The position numbers and the translations under genes are program-made. The notes under the pieces were generated by a model that was not told the origin of the DNA, did not search any database, and worked only from the letters and a program-made list of their open reading frames with translations. From the NCBI RefSeq assembly GCF_003635165.1, contig NZ_ML058628.1, positions 62,001 to 126,000 of the forward strand: a DNA stretch of 64,000 nt, in the 5' to 3' direction. Shown one piece after another: positions 8,769 to 18,236 of the stretch. The DNA is from Burkholderia sp. Nafp2/4-1b (GTDB lineage Bacteria; Pseudomonadota; Gammaproteobacteria; Burkholderiales; Burkholderiaceae). Positions within the stretch are counted from its first letter, which is position 1. Each line of letters begins with the position of its first letter.

Positions 8769-9458
8769 TCATCGGGCCGCAGCGCCAGGGCCGCCCGCGC
8801 CGTCCGGCGACAGGCTGGCCAGATAGTGCGCAATGGCCCGCGTGTCATCGCCGGACAGCGACGCGGCCACGCCGTTCATCGCGCCGCTCGGATCGCGCCG
8901 CTCGCCCGACCGGAATGCGGCAAGCTGCGTCTCCAGGTAAAGCTGCCCCTGGCCCGCGAGGCGCGGCATGTGGTCCTTGCCCGTCAATGCCGCGCCATGG
9001 CACGCCTGGCAGCTTCGCGCCGCGACCAGCGCCATCCCGCGCTGCCCAAGCGCCGCGTCGTCCGGCACCGCTTCATTGCGCGCCGGCGTCTGCCGCGCGA
9101 AGTAGGTTGCCAGTGCGTCGATCAAGGCTTCGTCGAGTTCGCGCGACAGCGGCCCCATGTACGCATTGCGGCGCTGATCGGTCGCGAATGCGCGCAATTG
9201 CGCGGCGATGTAGCTCGCGGGCTGCCCCGACAGCGACGGATACCACGCGTTCTGCGACTGCCCGTGCGTGCCGTGACAGAAGAAGCAGGTCTCCTGCGCC
9301 TGCGGCCACGCGCCGCCGTTCGCCTTGTCGGCAGCGCCGAGCGCCGCCATCGACTTCTCGTAGCGCATGCCGTCGACCAAGTCGGGGCCGTACAGCGTGC
9401 CCGCCGTCGCGACGCCCGCGATCACGAGCACGGCGCCGATCATCCAGGTTCGTTTCAT
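8769..9458 (-). CDS. diheme cytochrome c (c4-like), partner of amine oxidase 1
   Basis: The 229-residue protein begins with a membrane-spanning or uncleaved signal segment (MKRTWMIGAVLVIAGVATAG) and has two heme sites, CFFCH (58-62) and CQACH (150-154). Each is followed by a Met-containing helix region, as in cytochrome c4-like proteins. Its ATG directly abuts the stop of the amine oxidase (TGA then ATG), so the two are translationally coupled. NicA2, a flavin amine oxidase-family nicotine oxidoreductase, is known to use a cytochrome c rather than oxygen as acceptor. The same role is inferred here. Confidence 0.9.
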   Translation of the reverse strand: MKRTWMIGAVLVIAGVATAGTLYGPDLVDGMRYEKSMAALGAADKANGGAWPQAQETCFFCHGTHGQSQNAWYPSLSGQPASYIAAQLRAFATDQRRNAYMGPLSRELDEALIDALATYFARQTPARNEAVPDDAALGQRGMALVAARSCQACHGAALTGKDHMPRLAGQGQLYLETQLAAFRSGERRDPSGAMNGVAASLSGDDTRAIAHYLASLSPDGAGGPGAAAR

Positions 9459-10937
9459 TCAAGCCTCCTTGCCGCGGCCAGCCAGCTTGCCGAGTGCCTG
9501 CAATGCCGCGCGGTGCCCGGAGCGCACCGCGCCGTCCATCGCGCCGGCCCACAGGTCGGCCGTCTCCGTGCCCGACCAGATCAGCCGGCCGGCCTCCGGG
9601 CGCAGGTACTTGCCCCATTTCGTCCAGAAGCCGGGCGGTAGCGGATGGATGCACTGCAGCGTCCATGGATCGACGCGGCCCCAGTCGTAGTCGTGAAACT
9701 GGGTCGGATGCAGCGCCTTGTCACCGAGCGCGCGTGCGAACACGGCCGACAGCGTCCGTTCGGCGGCCTTCGGCTCCGTGGGCAACGCGCCCGGCGCGAC
9801 GAACGCGGCGAGCACGCCGATCGAGCCGTCCGGCGGCGAGTTGTCGTACGCCATGAAAACCGGGCCGCCGACCTCGAAGATCTGCCCGTTGTAACCGTCG
9901 TCACGCCAGAACGGCCGGTCGTACACGTGCACCGTCTTGCGCATCGGCGCATTCGCGGGCCAGTTGTGCTGCAGCTGCGCGCGGCCGGCCGGCAGCGCCG
10001 GATCGAACACGATCTGCTCGCAAAGCGCCGGATTCAACGCGACGATCACGCGCCGCGCGCGCAGCACGCCGCGATCGGTCTGCACGTCGACGACGTCGCG
10101 GTCCCAGCCTGAAATCCTGCGCACCGGGCAGGACAGCTGCACCTTCGCGCCGAGTTCGCTCGCCATCCGCAGGCTCAGCACCTGCGAACCGCCGACGAAG
10201 CGCGTTTCCTGTGCGCCGCCCTTGGTCGATTCGAGCTTCGCGTAGTCGGAGTCCGCGCTGTTGATCATCGACAGGTAGTGCAGCAGCCCGAGCTGCGCCG
10301 GAGCGCCGCCGAGCGACAGCTTCGCCGCGAGCCCGAGGAAGTAGCCTTCCTCGTAAGTCACGCCTTGCCGCAGCAACCAGTCTCCATACGTCAGCTTGTC
10401 GAGTTCGGCCGCATGCTGCGCGGTCCATGGCTCGCGCGACGGCACGCCGCGAGCGAGCGCGCCGAGCTTCGCGCCGATCGCGTCGTCGCCGCCCGAGCCG
10501 CCGTGGAAATCCTGCGCGACGCGCGTGTCGCCGGCGAGCACGACCGTCTTGCCCGCGTAGAACGTCGGAAACGTGTCGACGCCGAGTTCGCGTGCGAGAT
10601 CGGCGATCGCCGTCTGGCCGGGGCCGATCCACTGGCCGCCCGCTTCGGACACGACGCCGTGCCCGAGATCGTGGTTGTAGGTCCGCCCGCCGACGCGATC
10701 GCGCGCTTCGACGACGACGAACGATTCGCATCCGGCGCGCTTCAGGTCGCGCGCGGCGGTGAGCCCCGCGAGCCCCGCGCCGATGATCACGACGTCGAAC
10801 ACGCCGTTCTCGGTCGACGCCCGTGGCATGTCTGCCGCAAACGACACCGGTCCTGCCGCGAGCGACGCGGCCCCGGCTGCCGCGACCCGCAAAATCTGGC
10901 GCCGGGCCTGCACATCCGGCTTGTGCTTGGACTTCAT
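9459..10937 (-). CDS. exported flavin monoamine oxidase/dehydrogenase 1
   Basis: The 492-residue protein has an N-terminal twin-arginine-like signal (RRQILRVAA at 12-20 before a hydrophobic stretch). The FAD motif GAGLAG (53-58) and GGRT follow, then GGQWIGPGQ and the conserved lysine block RKTVHVYDRPFWR. The C-terminus has the GTETADLWAGAMDGAVRSG motif of the monoamine oxidase family. The family oxidises amines to imines. In the C-terminal motif the aromatic-cage tyrosine of MAO enzymes appears replaced by alanine (WAGAMDG), unlike its paralogue at 21823. Coupling to a cytochrome c gene suggests a periplasmic dehydrogenase rather than an oxygen-using oxidase. Confidence 0.88.
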   Translation of the reverse strand: MKSKHKPDVQARRQILRVAAAGAASLAAGPVSFAADMPRASTENGVFDVVIIGAGLAGLTAARDLKRAGCESFVVVEARDRVGGRTYNHDLGHGVVSEAGGQWIGPGQTAIADLARELGVDTFPTFYAGKTVVLAGDTRVAQDFHGGSGGDDAIGAKLGALARGVPSREPWTAQHAAELDKLTYGDWLLRQGVTYEEGYFLGLAAKLSLGGAPAQLGLLHYLSMINSADSDYAKLESTKGGAQETRFVGGSQVLSLRMASELGAKVQLSCPVRRISGWDRDVVDVQTDRGVLRARRVIVALNPALCEQIVFDPALPAGRAQLQHNWPANAPMRKTVHVYDRPFWRDDGYNGQIFEVGGPVFMAYDNSPPDGSIGVLAAFVAPGALPTEPKAAERTLSAVFARALGDKALHPTQFHDYDWGRVDPWTLQCIHPLPPGFWTKWGKYLRPEAGRLIWSGTETADLWAGAMDGAVRSGHRAALQALGKLAGRGKEA

Positions 10938-10982
10938 CTTCTGTGCTCCATCCTTCCTTGCTTGTATGTCTGCGAACTCAAG

Positions 10983-11951
10983 TCACGGCGCGGCCAGCAC
11001 GCCATCCTGCGAAAACAGGATCGGTTTGCCGCGCGCATCGACCAGCGCGGCGGTGAGCGTCGCGCGATCCGCGCGCTGCGCGACATCGAACGGGCCATTC
11101 GCGACGCGCTGCGCGAGCGTCAGCCCGTCGAGCCCGACGCCGACGAGCCCGCCGCCGGTCGCCACGAGATCGGTGATCGAGCTGCGCGTACCGGTGTTCA
11201 ACGCGGCCCATGTCGCGCCGCCGTCGCGGCTCTCGAACAGGCTGCCGAGCAGCCCGCCGACCACGATCCGGCCGTCGGGCATCGCGACGCCCGACCACAA
11301 CGTGCCTTTGCCGCCGGTCGGCAGGTAGCTCCAGTTCGTGCCGGCATCGGTCGACTTGAGCACCATTCCCTGCTCCGACACGATGTAGAGCGCATGCGCG
11401 GCATCGGCGAACACGTGATACAGGTTGCGGTCGGCCTTGCCGCCGCCGGGCGGCTTCGGCAACGTCGTGCGCGTCCACGTCTTGCCGCCGTCGTGCGTCT
11501 GCAGCATCAGAGACCACAGGCCGACGGCGATGCCGTCCCGCGCATTCGTGAACAGCACCGAGAACAGCGGCTGGTCGACCGACGCATCGAGCCGTTGCGT
11601 GACCCACGTGTCGCCACCGTCGTCGGTCGCGAGAATCGCGCCCCACTGGCCGACGGCCCAGCCGCGCTTCGCATCGGCGAACGACACGGCCGACAGCGTC
11701 GCCGACACCGGCACGCGTCGCGCCTGACGCCACGTCTTGCCGTCGTCGTCAGACAGCAGCACGATCCCGTGCTCGCCGACCGCGACGATCCGTGAGCCGG
11801 CGCGCGTCGCGTCGGTGAGCATCATGTGGGTCGGCGCGGCCCACGCATGGGCGGGCTTCGCGGCCCAGGCCGTGACCGTGCCGTCCTGCTGTTGTGCGAA
11901 GGCCGCCGCGGCGGCGCAAAGGGCGGTACAGGCGATGAGCGTCTTGATCAT
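10983..11951 (-). CDS. YCF48-type beta-propeller, secreted
   Basis: The 322-residue product has a cleavable signal peptide ending near AAAAAFAQQ and repeated propeller blades with S/T-x-D-G-G-x-T-W motifs (DDGKTWRQ, DDGGDTWVT, HDGGKTWTR, SRDGGATWAA). This is the YCF48/BNR-like fold. It belongs to a recurring set with DUF1302, DUF1329 and RND/MMPL genes in Pseudomonas and Burkholderia, which is usually thought to act in envelope traffic of hydrophobic compounds. A periplasmic accessory role is inferred. Confidence 0.85.
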   Translation of the reverse strand: MIKTLIACTALCAAAAAFAQQQDGTVTAWAAKPAHAWAAPTHMMLTDATRAGSRIVAVGEHGIVLLSDDDGKTWRQARRVPVSATLSAVSFADAKRGWAVGQWGAILATDDGGDTWVTQRLDASVDQPLFSVLFTNARDGIAVGLWSLMLQTHDGGKTWTRTTLPKPPGGGKADRNLYHVFADAAHALYIVSEQGMVLKSTDAGTNWSYLPTGGKGTLWSGVAMPDGRIVVGGLLGSLFESRDGGATWAALNTGTRSSITDLVATGGGLVGVGLDGLTLAQRVANGPFDVAQRADRATLTAALVDARGKPILFSQDGVLAAP

Positions 11952-11981
11952 GGTGAGTCTCTGTCGTGGTGTGCGCGAGCG

Positions 11982-12278
11982 TCAGTGGTTGAACAGATCC
12001 GACCAGCCGGCATGCGCTACGCCGAGCGCGGCGATGGGCGGCTTGTCGGCGCCCTGCGCGGCCGCTGCCCGCAGCCCGGCGTTGCCGTCGTTCGATGACG
12101 GAGCGAGTCCCGGTACGGCGACCGGTTCGGCGACCGTGGCGTGACGCGTATCGACCCGCCCGGCATCGGTCGCGAGCGCATGCGCCGGCGCGTTCCCGTC
12201 CGCGCTTGCTTCATGAAATCGCGGGAAGGCAACCGCCGCGATGGAAAGGGCGGCGCAAACGGCTAGCGTCTTGACCAT
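11982..12278 (-). CDS. 98-aa secreted hypothetical protein, possible chimeric duplication remnant
   Basis: The short ORF has a signal peptide (MVKTLAVCAALSIAAVAF) and a low-complexity Ala-rich body with no recognised domain. Its first 18 residues resemble the start of the YCF48 protein (MIKTLIACTALCAAAAAF). Its C-terminus (LFNH) and the following intergenic bases resemble the end of the RND gene (LFSH) and its intergenic region. The ORF thus looks like a duplicated YCF48 start joined to a duplicated RND end, the middle being lost. It may still be translated. Spacing is 31 bases to the gene before and 30 to the gene after. Confidence 0.6.
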   Translation of the reverse strand: MVKTLAVCAALSIAAVAFPRFHEASADGNAPAHALATDAGRVDTRHATVAEPVAVPGLAPSSNDGNAGLRAAAAQGADKPPIAALGVAHAGWSDLFNH

Positions 12279-12309
12279 GGCTGGATCTCCGTCGGAATGT
12301 TCGTGCGCG

Positions 12310-14670
12310 TCAGTGGCTGAACAGGCCCGGCGCGCGTGCCGGCTTGCGCCGCGGGAACCAGCGTTCGAGCAGCGACGCGAGCGCGGGCAGCGCGGTCATC
12401 GCCATCACGAGGTTCACGATGAACATGAACGCGAGCAGCTTGCCCATGTCGGCCTGGAACTTGAGTGCGGAGAAGCTCCACGTCGCGACGCCGATCGCCA
12501 GCGTGATCGCGGTGAAGATCGTGGCCACACCCACTTCGAGCATCGCGTGCTGCACGGCCTTCACGATGTCCTGCCCGCCCGCGAGATGCACCTGCAGCCG
12601 GTTGTAGATGTAGAACGCGTAATCGACGCCGATCCCGACCGCGAGCACCATCACCGGCAACGTTGCGACGGTCAGCCCGATCTGCAGCTCCTTCATGAAC
12701 CAGTAGCCGATGAAGGTCGCGACCGACAGCGGCACGCAACAGGCGAGCATCGCGCGCCAGTCGCGGTAGGCGAGGAATACGAGCACCAGGATCGCCGCGT
12801 ACACGTAGAGCATCATCGGCAGCTCGCTCTTCTCGACTTCGTCGTTCGTCGCGGCGAGCACGCCCGCGTTGCCCGCGGCGAGCCGCACCGTGATGCCAGG
12901 GAACGGATGCGCGGCGCGGTACTGCTTCACGTCGTCGAGGATGCGGTTGATCGTCGTCGCCTTGTGATCGGTCAGGAACAGGTGCACGGCCGTCATCCCG
13001 CAATCGCGGCTCATGAAGCCCTTCACGCGCGATACGTCCACCGACACCGCGCCGTAGTTCTCGCCAGCGATCGGCACGACGTTCATCTTCGGGTAGTCCT
13101 CGTTGTAGCCCTGGTTGTAGGTGCGCAGCATCGCCGAGTACGACTGCACCGACACGACGCCAGGCTCGGTCCTCATCGCGGCCGAGAAGTCGTCCTCGTA
13201 CAGGCCGACCGCCGGGTTGTCGCACGCCTTGCCGGTCGATTCGATCGCCACCGTCAGCCAGTCGAGGCCCATGTCGTAGTTGCCGGCGATCGACGTCGCA
13301 TCGCGGTTGAAGCGCGCGTCCGCGCGCAGCTCCGGCGCGCCCGGCTGCAGCGTGCCGATCACGCGGTCGCGGCTTTGCCATGCGGCGAGCGCGAAAATTG
13401 CCACCGTCAACGCGACAGTGATGCCGGCATACTTCGGCTCCGCCACGCGTGCGAGCAGACGCAGCGGCTTCGCACGCTGCTGCGCGCGCTTCAGCGAGTT
13501 GTCAGCATAGGTCTTCGTGAAGTTGAAACACGAAGCCGCCACCGGCAGCAGGATCAGGTTCGTCACGATCTTGTAGGCCACGCCGAGCGACGCGGTGATC
13601 GCCAGCTCGCGAACCATCGGAATCGGAATCAGCAGCAGCGTGATGAACGACACGAACGCCGTAATCAACGCAAGTACGCCGGGAATCAACAGACCGCTGA
13701 AGCTGTGGCGCGCCGCATCGAACGAACTCTGCCCGTGCGCGATCTCGCGGACGATGAAGTTCACCTGCTGCACGCCATGCGACACGCCGATCGCGAACAC
13801 GAGGAACGGCACCAGCACCGCGAGCGGATCGAGGCCGAAGCCGAGCAACTTCAGCGTGCCGAACTGCCACACGAGCGACGTCAGCGAACACGCGACCAGC
13901 AGCACCGTGAAGCGCACCGAATGGCAGTACCAGTACACCGCGAGCGTGGTCAGCAGCAGCGCGACCGCGCAGAAGCCGAGCACGGCGGTCGCGCCGTCGG
14001 CGATGTCGCCGATCTGCTTCGCGAAGCCGATGATCTGGATCTCGTAGCCGGCGTCCTCGAACGGCTTGCGGATCTTCTCTTCGAGCAGGTGATTGAACGC
14101 GACGTAGTCGAGCACCTTGCCGGCGCTGTCGCGCTCGTTCAGCTCGGCCGTGATCATCGCGCTGTCCTCGCCATGCGACACGAGCGTGCCGACGTAGCCG
14201 CCGAGCGTCGTCGCGCGGCGAATACCCTGCACGCGATCCGGCGTCAGCTGGTCGGGCGTGATGGTGCCGGGAATGATCGGCTCCGCGCGAAAGCCCTCGT
14301 CGGTCACTTCGTTGACGAACGCGTTCGGCGTCCACAGCGAGCGCACGCCGATGCGGTCGACGTTCGGCAGGTAGGTGACCGCCTGCGTCACGTCGTACAA
14401 CCGCGTGAGCCCTTCCTTCGACCAGATCGACCCATGCTTGGCGCGCACCACCACCGTGATGCGGTTCGCACCGAGCAGGTCGTTGCGATACTGCTGGAAC
14501 GTGCGGATGTACTCGTGCCCGATCGGCATCTGCTTTTCGAAGCCGGCATCCATGCGCAACTGCACGGCGAACACGGCCATCGCGACGGTGAACAACGCGA
14601 TCGCCGCGAGCACGATCGCGCGATGACCGAAGAAGAGCCGTTCGAGGCGGCTGACCAAACGATTGAGCAC
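12310..14670 (-). CDS. RND superfamily (MMPL-type) transporter
   Basis: The 786-residue protein has the two-fold RND layout: a first membrane helix near residues 20-38, a large periplasmic domain, a membrane bundle (about 220-420), then a second helix, second domain and second bundle ending near 760. No membrane-fusion partner is nearby, as is usual for the MMPL/HpnN-like group that moves lipids and hydrophobic molecules. The GTG at 14670 is taken as start because AAGGGG precedes it by about 8 bases; the nearby ATG is in another frame. It is co-transcribed with DUF1302, DUF1329 and YCF48 genes. Confidence 0.88.
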   Translation of the reverse strand: MLNRLVSRLERLFFGHRAIVLAAIALFTVAMAVFAVQLRMDAGFEKQMPIGHEYIRTFQQYRNDLLGANRITVVVRAKHGSIWSKEGLTRLYDVTQAVTYLPNVDRIGVRSLWTPNAFVNEVTDEGFRAEPIIPGTITPDQLTPDRVQGIRRATTLGGYVGTLVSHGEDSAMITAELNERDSAGKVLDYVAFNHLLEEKIRKPFEDAGYEIQIIGFAKQIGDIADGATAVLGFCAVALLLTTLAVYWYCHSVRFTVLLVACSLTSLVWQFGTLKLLGFGLDPLAVLVPFLVFAIGVSHGVQQVNFIVREIAHGQSSFDAARHSFSGLLIPGVLALITAFVSFITLLLIPIPMVRELAITASLGVAYKIVTNLILLPVAASCFNFTKTYADNSLKRAQQRAKPLRLLARVAEPKYAGITVALTVAIFALAAWQSRDRVIGTLQPGAPELRADARFNRDATSIAGNYDMGLDWLTVAIESTGKACDNPAVGLYEDDFSAAMRTEPGVVSVQSYSAMLRTYNQGYNEDYPKMNVVPIAGENYGAVSVDVSRVKGFMSRDCGMTAVHLFLTDHKATTINRILDDVKQYRAAHPFPGITVRLAAGNAGVLAATNDEVEKSELPMMLYVYAAILVLVFLAYRDWRAMLACCVPLSVATFIGYWFMKELQIGLTVATLPVMVLAVGIGVDYAFYIYNRLQVHLAGGQDIVKAVQHAMLEVGVATIFTAITLAIGVATWSFSALKFQADMGKLLAFMFIVNLVMAMTALPALASLLERWFPRRKPARAPGLFSH

Positions 14671-14732
14671 GACATTACCCCTTGATGATTGGCGGCGGCG
14701 TACGACACGCGCCGCCCGTAAGCGCATCGGCG

Positions 14733-16577
14733 TCAGAAATTTCGCGTGACGAACAGCCCGACGAAATTCCGGTCCGCGTACGGCTGCCCCACCGTGTTGT
14801 GGCCGCCGAAGAACGCGGTGAAGTTGATGCCTGCCTGCCAGTTCGGCGGGTTCTGGTTGAACAGCACGTAGACGTTCACCGACTTCGCGCCCTGCATGTA
14901 ATTCGCGGTGAAGGTGGGCGTGTAGCCGTACAGGCCATCCGAGAACGTGACGCCCGGCGTGACCTGCCAGCCCGGAATCAGCGTGCCGTCATAGGTCCAG
15001 TTGAAATCGATCGTCGCGCCGACCGAGCTCGCGGTGCCCTGACCCATCCCGATCGGATAGCCGAGCGACGAGCCGTTGTTCAGCCACGGCAGGTAGCCGG
15101 CCTGCGGCACCTGCGTGACGGTCTGCCCGTCGATCGTGCGCGTCACGCCGCTCGACCTCAGCCCCGGGTAGTAGATCCACGTCAGTTCCCAGGTCATCGC
15201 GGCCGAATCGGCGCCGAGCAGTTTCAGGAACGGGTATTCGCTGCGCGTGAGCGCCAGCAGCCCGTTGATGTCGTACTGGAACTTCTTCTTGTCGACCCAT
15301 TGCGAGCAATTGACGCCCGCCACGCCGTTCGTGTTCAGGTCGAGCGGGCCGCCCCCGCCGTAGCAGCTCGACAGCGCGACCGCATCGCGCGGCCGATAAG
15401 ACAGTTCGGTGCCGATCGCCCAAGGACCGAGCCCGAAGTTCGCGCTGACGCCGAACAGCTGGCGCCGGCCGGGATACGACCATTGCACGTTGCCGTTCGC
15501 GAGCGACGCGAGCACCGGTGACTTGTCGGTGTAGTTCAGGTAGTAGAACGCGAAGTTCGCGTCGAACGAGCGCGGCGAGTAGTTGAATTTCACGCCGAAC
15601 TGCGGCCGGTATTTCGCCGGCAGGTTCGTGACCGACGGCAGCCCGATGTCGTTGAACGGCGGCCCGGCGTAGGCGCCGTTCACGAGCCCGTTCTTGATCG
15701 CGTTGAGTGTGTCCTGGTTGCCGGCCGTGCCGGGTCCACCGATCGCGTTGGCGATCGTGCCCGCGCTCGGGCCGATCACGTTCAGGTTGTTCGTGTTGAT
15801 CGTGAACGGCTCGGCGCCGCGGCCGAACCCGTTCGTCACCGACCAGTACGAGCCGACCGGCGGATAGCGGTTGCCGTTCCACTGGAACTGGTAGTAGGCC
15901 TCGGTGCTGAACCCGTGCGACAGGTCGGCCGCCAGGCTGACCATCGGCGCCGGCAGCAGTGCCTGCTTGAGCTGAGAACCAGGAATCAGCAGCTTCTGCA
16001 CGTCGATCGAGTTGGTCGCGTTGATGCCGCTCTGCGCGAACATGCTCTCGCCCCAGTTGATCACCTGGTTGCCGAGCCGCACGTGCGCGTTGCGCCCGCC
16101 GATCGTGAAATCCTTCTGCGCCCACAGGTCGAGCAGTTGCGCGTTGTAGACGACCTGCGCGGCCGCGGTGCTCGACAACGGCGTGCGGTTCGTATTGCCG
16201 GCGAGGAAGTCGTACATGCCCGTGCCGCGCACCATGAACTTCAACCCTTCGCTCGGCATCTTCAGCAGCAACTCGCTGGTCGCGCTGATGTAGGTGCTGA
16301 ACGGCTGGCCCTTGCGGTAGTTCAAGTCACCGTTGTCCGCGTAGCCCCACTGGTTGGTGTTCGCGCCCGCGCCGCAGCCGAATGCATTCGGATCGCCGGT
16401 GAGCGAGCAGCTCGGGTTTTTGGTGCGGATACCCGCGCCGGCCGTCAGGTTCGACACCCACGATCCCTGCAGGGCCCCGCCGTTCAACGTGAAGTCATAC
16501 GCGTACGCGCTCGACGTCGCAGCGCCCGCCATTGCAATCGATACCGTAGCATTCCTTACCAATCTTGCCGGTTCCAT
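14733..16577 (-). CDS. DUF1302 outer-membrane protein
   Basis: The 614-residue protein has a signal peptide cleaved near ATSSAYA-YDF, many alternating beta segments with aromatic ends, and a C-terminal phenylalanine (FVTRNF) typical of outer-membrane beta barrels. It matches the DUF1302 family, which nearly always sits beside DUF1329. The pair is thought to act in outer-membrane passage of hydrophobic molecules, though the mechanism is unsettled. It lies 77 bases after the DUF1329 stop. Confidence 0.88.
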   Translation of the reverse strand: MEPARLVRNATVSIAMAGAATSSAYAYDFTLNGGALQGSWVSNLTAGAGIRTKNPSCSLTGDPNAFGCGAGANTNQWGYADNGDLNYRKGQPFSTYISATSELLLKMPSEGLKFMVRGTGMYDFLAGNTNRTPLSSTAAAQVVYNAQLLDLWAQKDFTIGGRNAHVRLGNQVINWGESMFAQSGINATNSIDVQKLLIPGSQLKQALLPAPMVSLAADLSHGFSTEAYYQFQWNGNRYPPVGSYWSVTNGFGRGAEPFTINTNNLNVIGPSAGTIANAIGGPGTAGNQDTLNAIKNGLVNGAYAGPPFNDIGLPSVTNLPAKYRPQFGVKFNYSPRSFDANFAFYYLNYTDKSPVLASLANGNVQWSYPGRRQLFGVSANFGLGPWAIGTELSYRPRDAVALSSCYGGGGPLDLNTNGVAGVNCSQWVDKKKFQYDINGLLALTRSEYPFLKLLGADSAAMTWELTWIYYPGLRSSGVTRTIDGQTVTQVPQAGYLPWLNNGSSLGYPIGMGQGTASSVGATIDFNWTYDGTLIPGWQVTPGVTFSDGLYGYTPTFTANYMQGAKSVNVYVLFNQNPPNWQAGINFTAFFGGHNTVGQPYADRNFVGLFVTRNF

Positions 16578-16654
16578 GATCCACCTCCGCCCCTGTTCGT
16601 CGCCGGCGCGCGATCGTTGCGCGCGCCGGTCCGTACTGCTTCAGCCGATGACGG

Positions 16655-18022
16655 TCACCGTTCGCTGACCGAGCGCAGCGATTCCGCCGTGTAGAAGTCC
16701 GACTTGAAGCGCGGATCGTCGGCCTGCTCGAGCCAGCGCGCATCCTTGCCCTGTCCGATCGACGTCGCATCGAGCACGTAGCGGCCGTTGTTCATGTCGT
16801 ACTGCGCGAGCGGCTCGTTGTCGCAGGTGCCGCCCAGCTCCCACACCGGAATCGGATAGCTCTCCCGCACCTTCCACAGCTTGCCCTGCGCGTCGTAGTC
16901 CTCGCCGACCAGCGCGAGCCAGCTGTCTTCGTCGAGATAGAACACCTTCTTCGACGCGACATGCCGCGCGCTCGGCTTCAGCGTCGCCTCGACGACCCAC
17001 ACGCGGTGCGTCTCGTAGCGGCGGTTGCCGGCTGCGACGCCGTCCGGCGTCGCGACGTCGTGCAGCTTGCTCTTGAACTTGTACATGCCGAACGCGTTGT
17101 ACGGGACGATCAGTTCCTTCTTGCCGACCAGCTTCCAGCTGAAGCGGTCGAGCGAGCCGTTGATCATGTTCGCTTCGTCGATCAGGTACTGGTTCTCGAA
17201 GCCGATCAGCGGCGCGTCGTGCGTATAGGCCGGCATGCGCCGCACACGGCGCTGGCCCGGGAAGTAGTAGTACGTCTCCGATGCCTTGTCGAAGTACTGG
17301 CGCTGCACGAACGCCTGGCCGGCCAGCGCGGCCGGCGAATTCATCTGGAAGTACACGGCCGCGCTGAGCTGGTCGACATCTTGCGGCGAGCTCTTGCCGA
17401 GCTTGCCGGACGGGAAGTAGAACGTCTGCGGGCCGACCGCGTCGATCCACTCGCTGCTGCCCGGACGCGGCGATATGGTCGTCGCCATCTGCGCCCATTC
17501 GACGCCTTCGCCGCGATAGCGCATCTCGTAGTTGAGAATCGCCTCGGTCCCGTTCTTCGGCTGCGGGAACGGCACGCCCGGCAGCGCGGCCGATGCAAGC
17601 GTGTCGCCGGACGAGCCGAGCTTTGCGGCCGTCAGGTTCGTCTTCGAGTTCTGCTCGGCGGCATCGGGCAACTGGCATTCGCGGTGGGACGGATAGACGT
17701 CCATCCGGTAGCCCTTCTTCTGCTTGATCAGCGCGACCTGCCCGGGCGACAGCTTGTCCGCGTACTTGTCGACGTTCGCGGCATCGATCGAATACAGCGG
17801 CTTCTCGTTGCGGTGCTTCCAGAAATCGGCGCGCACCTTGCCCCATTCCCAACCGGCGTCGGGCGACTGCTTGCCCGTGTAGGCCGGCACCGCGCCATCC
17901 TTGCTGGCCGAGCGGTCAGCGCCGGCCGGCGTCAGGTCGTCCGCCGCGACGGCCGTGCCGATCGCGAGACATGCAGCGGCCGCAAGCGCGGACACGGCCA
18001 AGATTCGATGCTTGCTCATCAT
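16655..18022 (-). CDS. DUF1329 periplasmic lipid-binding-like protein
   Basis: The 455-residue product has a signal peptide (MMSKHRILAVSALAAAACLAIGTAVA) and family blocks such as YRMDVYPSHREC, RYRGEGVEWAQM and RRMPAYTHDAPLIG. DUF1329 proteins have a LolB/LolA-like fold and pair with DUF1302. ATG codons at 18022 and 18019 are both possible behind AGGAG. A 214-base gap separates it from ridA upstream, so an internal promoter is possible, but none is obvious and the cluster element is absent there. Confidence 0.88.
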   Translation of the reverse strand: MMSKHRILAVSALAAAACLAIGTAVAADDLTPAGADRSASKDGAVPAYTGKQSPDAGWEWGKVRADFWKHRNEKPLYSIDAANVDKYADKLSPGQVALIKQKKGYRMDVYPSHRECQLPDAAEQNSKTNLTAAKLGSSGDTLASAALPGVPFPQPKNGTEAILNYEMRYRGEGVEWAQMATTISPRPGSSEWIDAVGPQTFYFPSGKLGKSSPQDVDQLSAAVYFQMNSPAALAGQAFVQRQYFDKASETYYYFPGQRRVRRMPAYTHDAPLIGFENQYLIDEANMINGSLDRFSWKLVGKKELIVPYNAFGMYKFKSKLHDVATPDGVAAGNRRYETHRVWVVEATLKPSARHVASKKVFYLDEDSWLALVGEDYDAQGKLWKVRESYPIPVWELGGTCDNEPLAQYDMNNGRYVLDATSIGQGKDARWLEQADDPRFKSDFYTAESLRSVSER

Positions 18023-18236
18023 GGTTCTCCTTCCCACCGCGCGTTCGCTTGCCCGTCTCGGGCGCCGCGCATTCAGTCCGCCCGCTCTCGCCACCCGACG
18101 ATCGCGTTGCTCCGTGATGGCGGCCGTCCGCGACGACGGCCGGCCGCCTGCCTGTTTCGATACACCTCGTCATTTCGTCAGGACTACGATTGATGAAACA
18201 CGCTCGTCCGGAACGCATGACGTACTGCCGACCGCC

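Noticed and set aside
12241-14685. 814-codon plus-strand frame opposite the RND gene
   Set aside because: It is exactly antisense to a well-recognised RND transporter and has an Arg/His-rich composition typical of a shadow frame.
18023-18236. Fifth copy of the cluster element ahead of DUF1329
   Set aside because: The gap was read for the GGGAATACCC core and the GTCAT dyad on both strands and neither is there.
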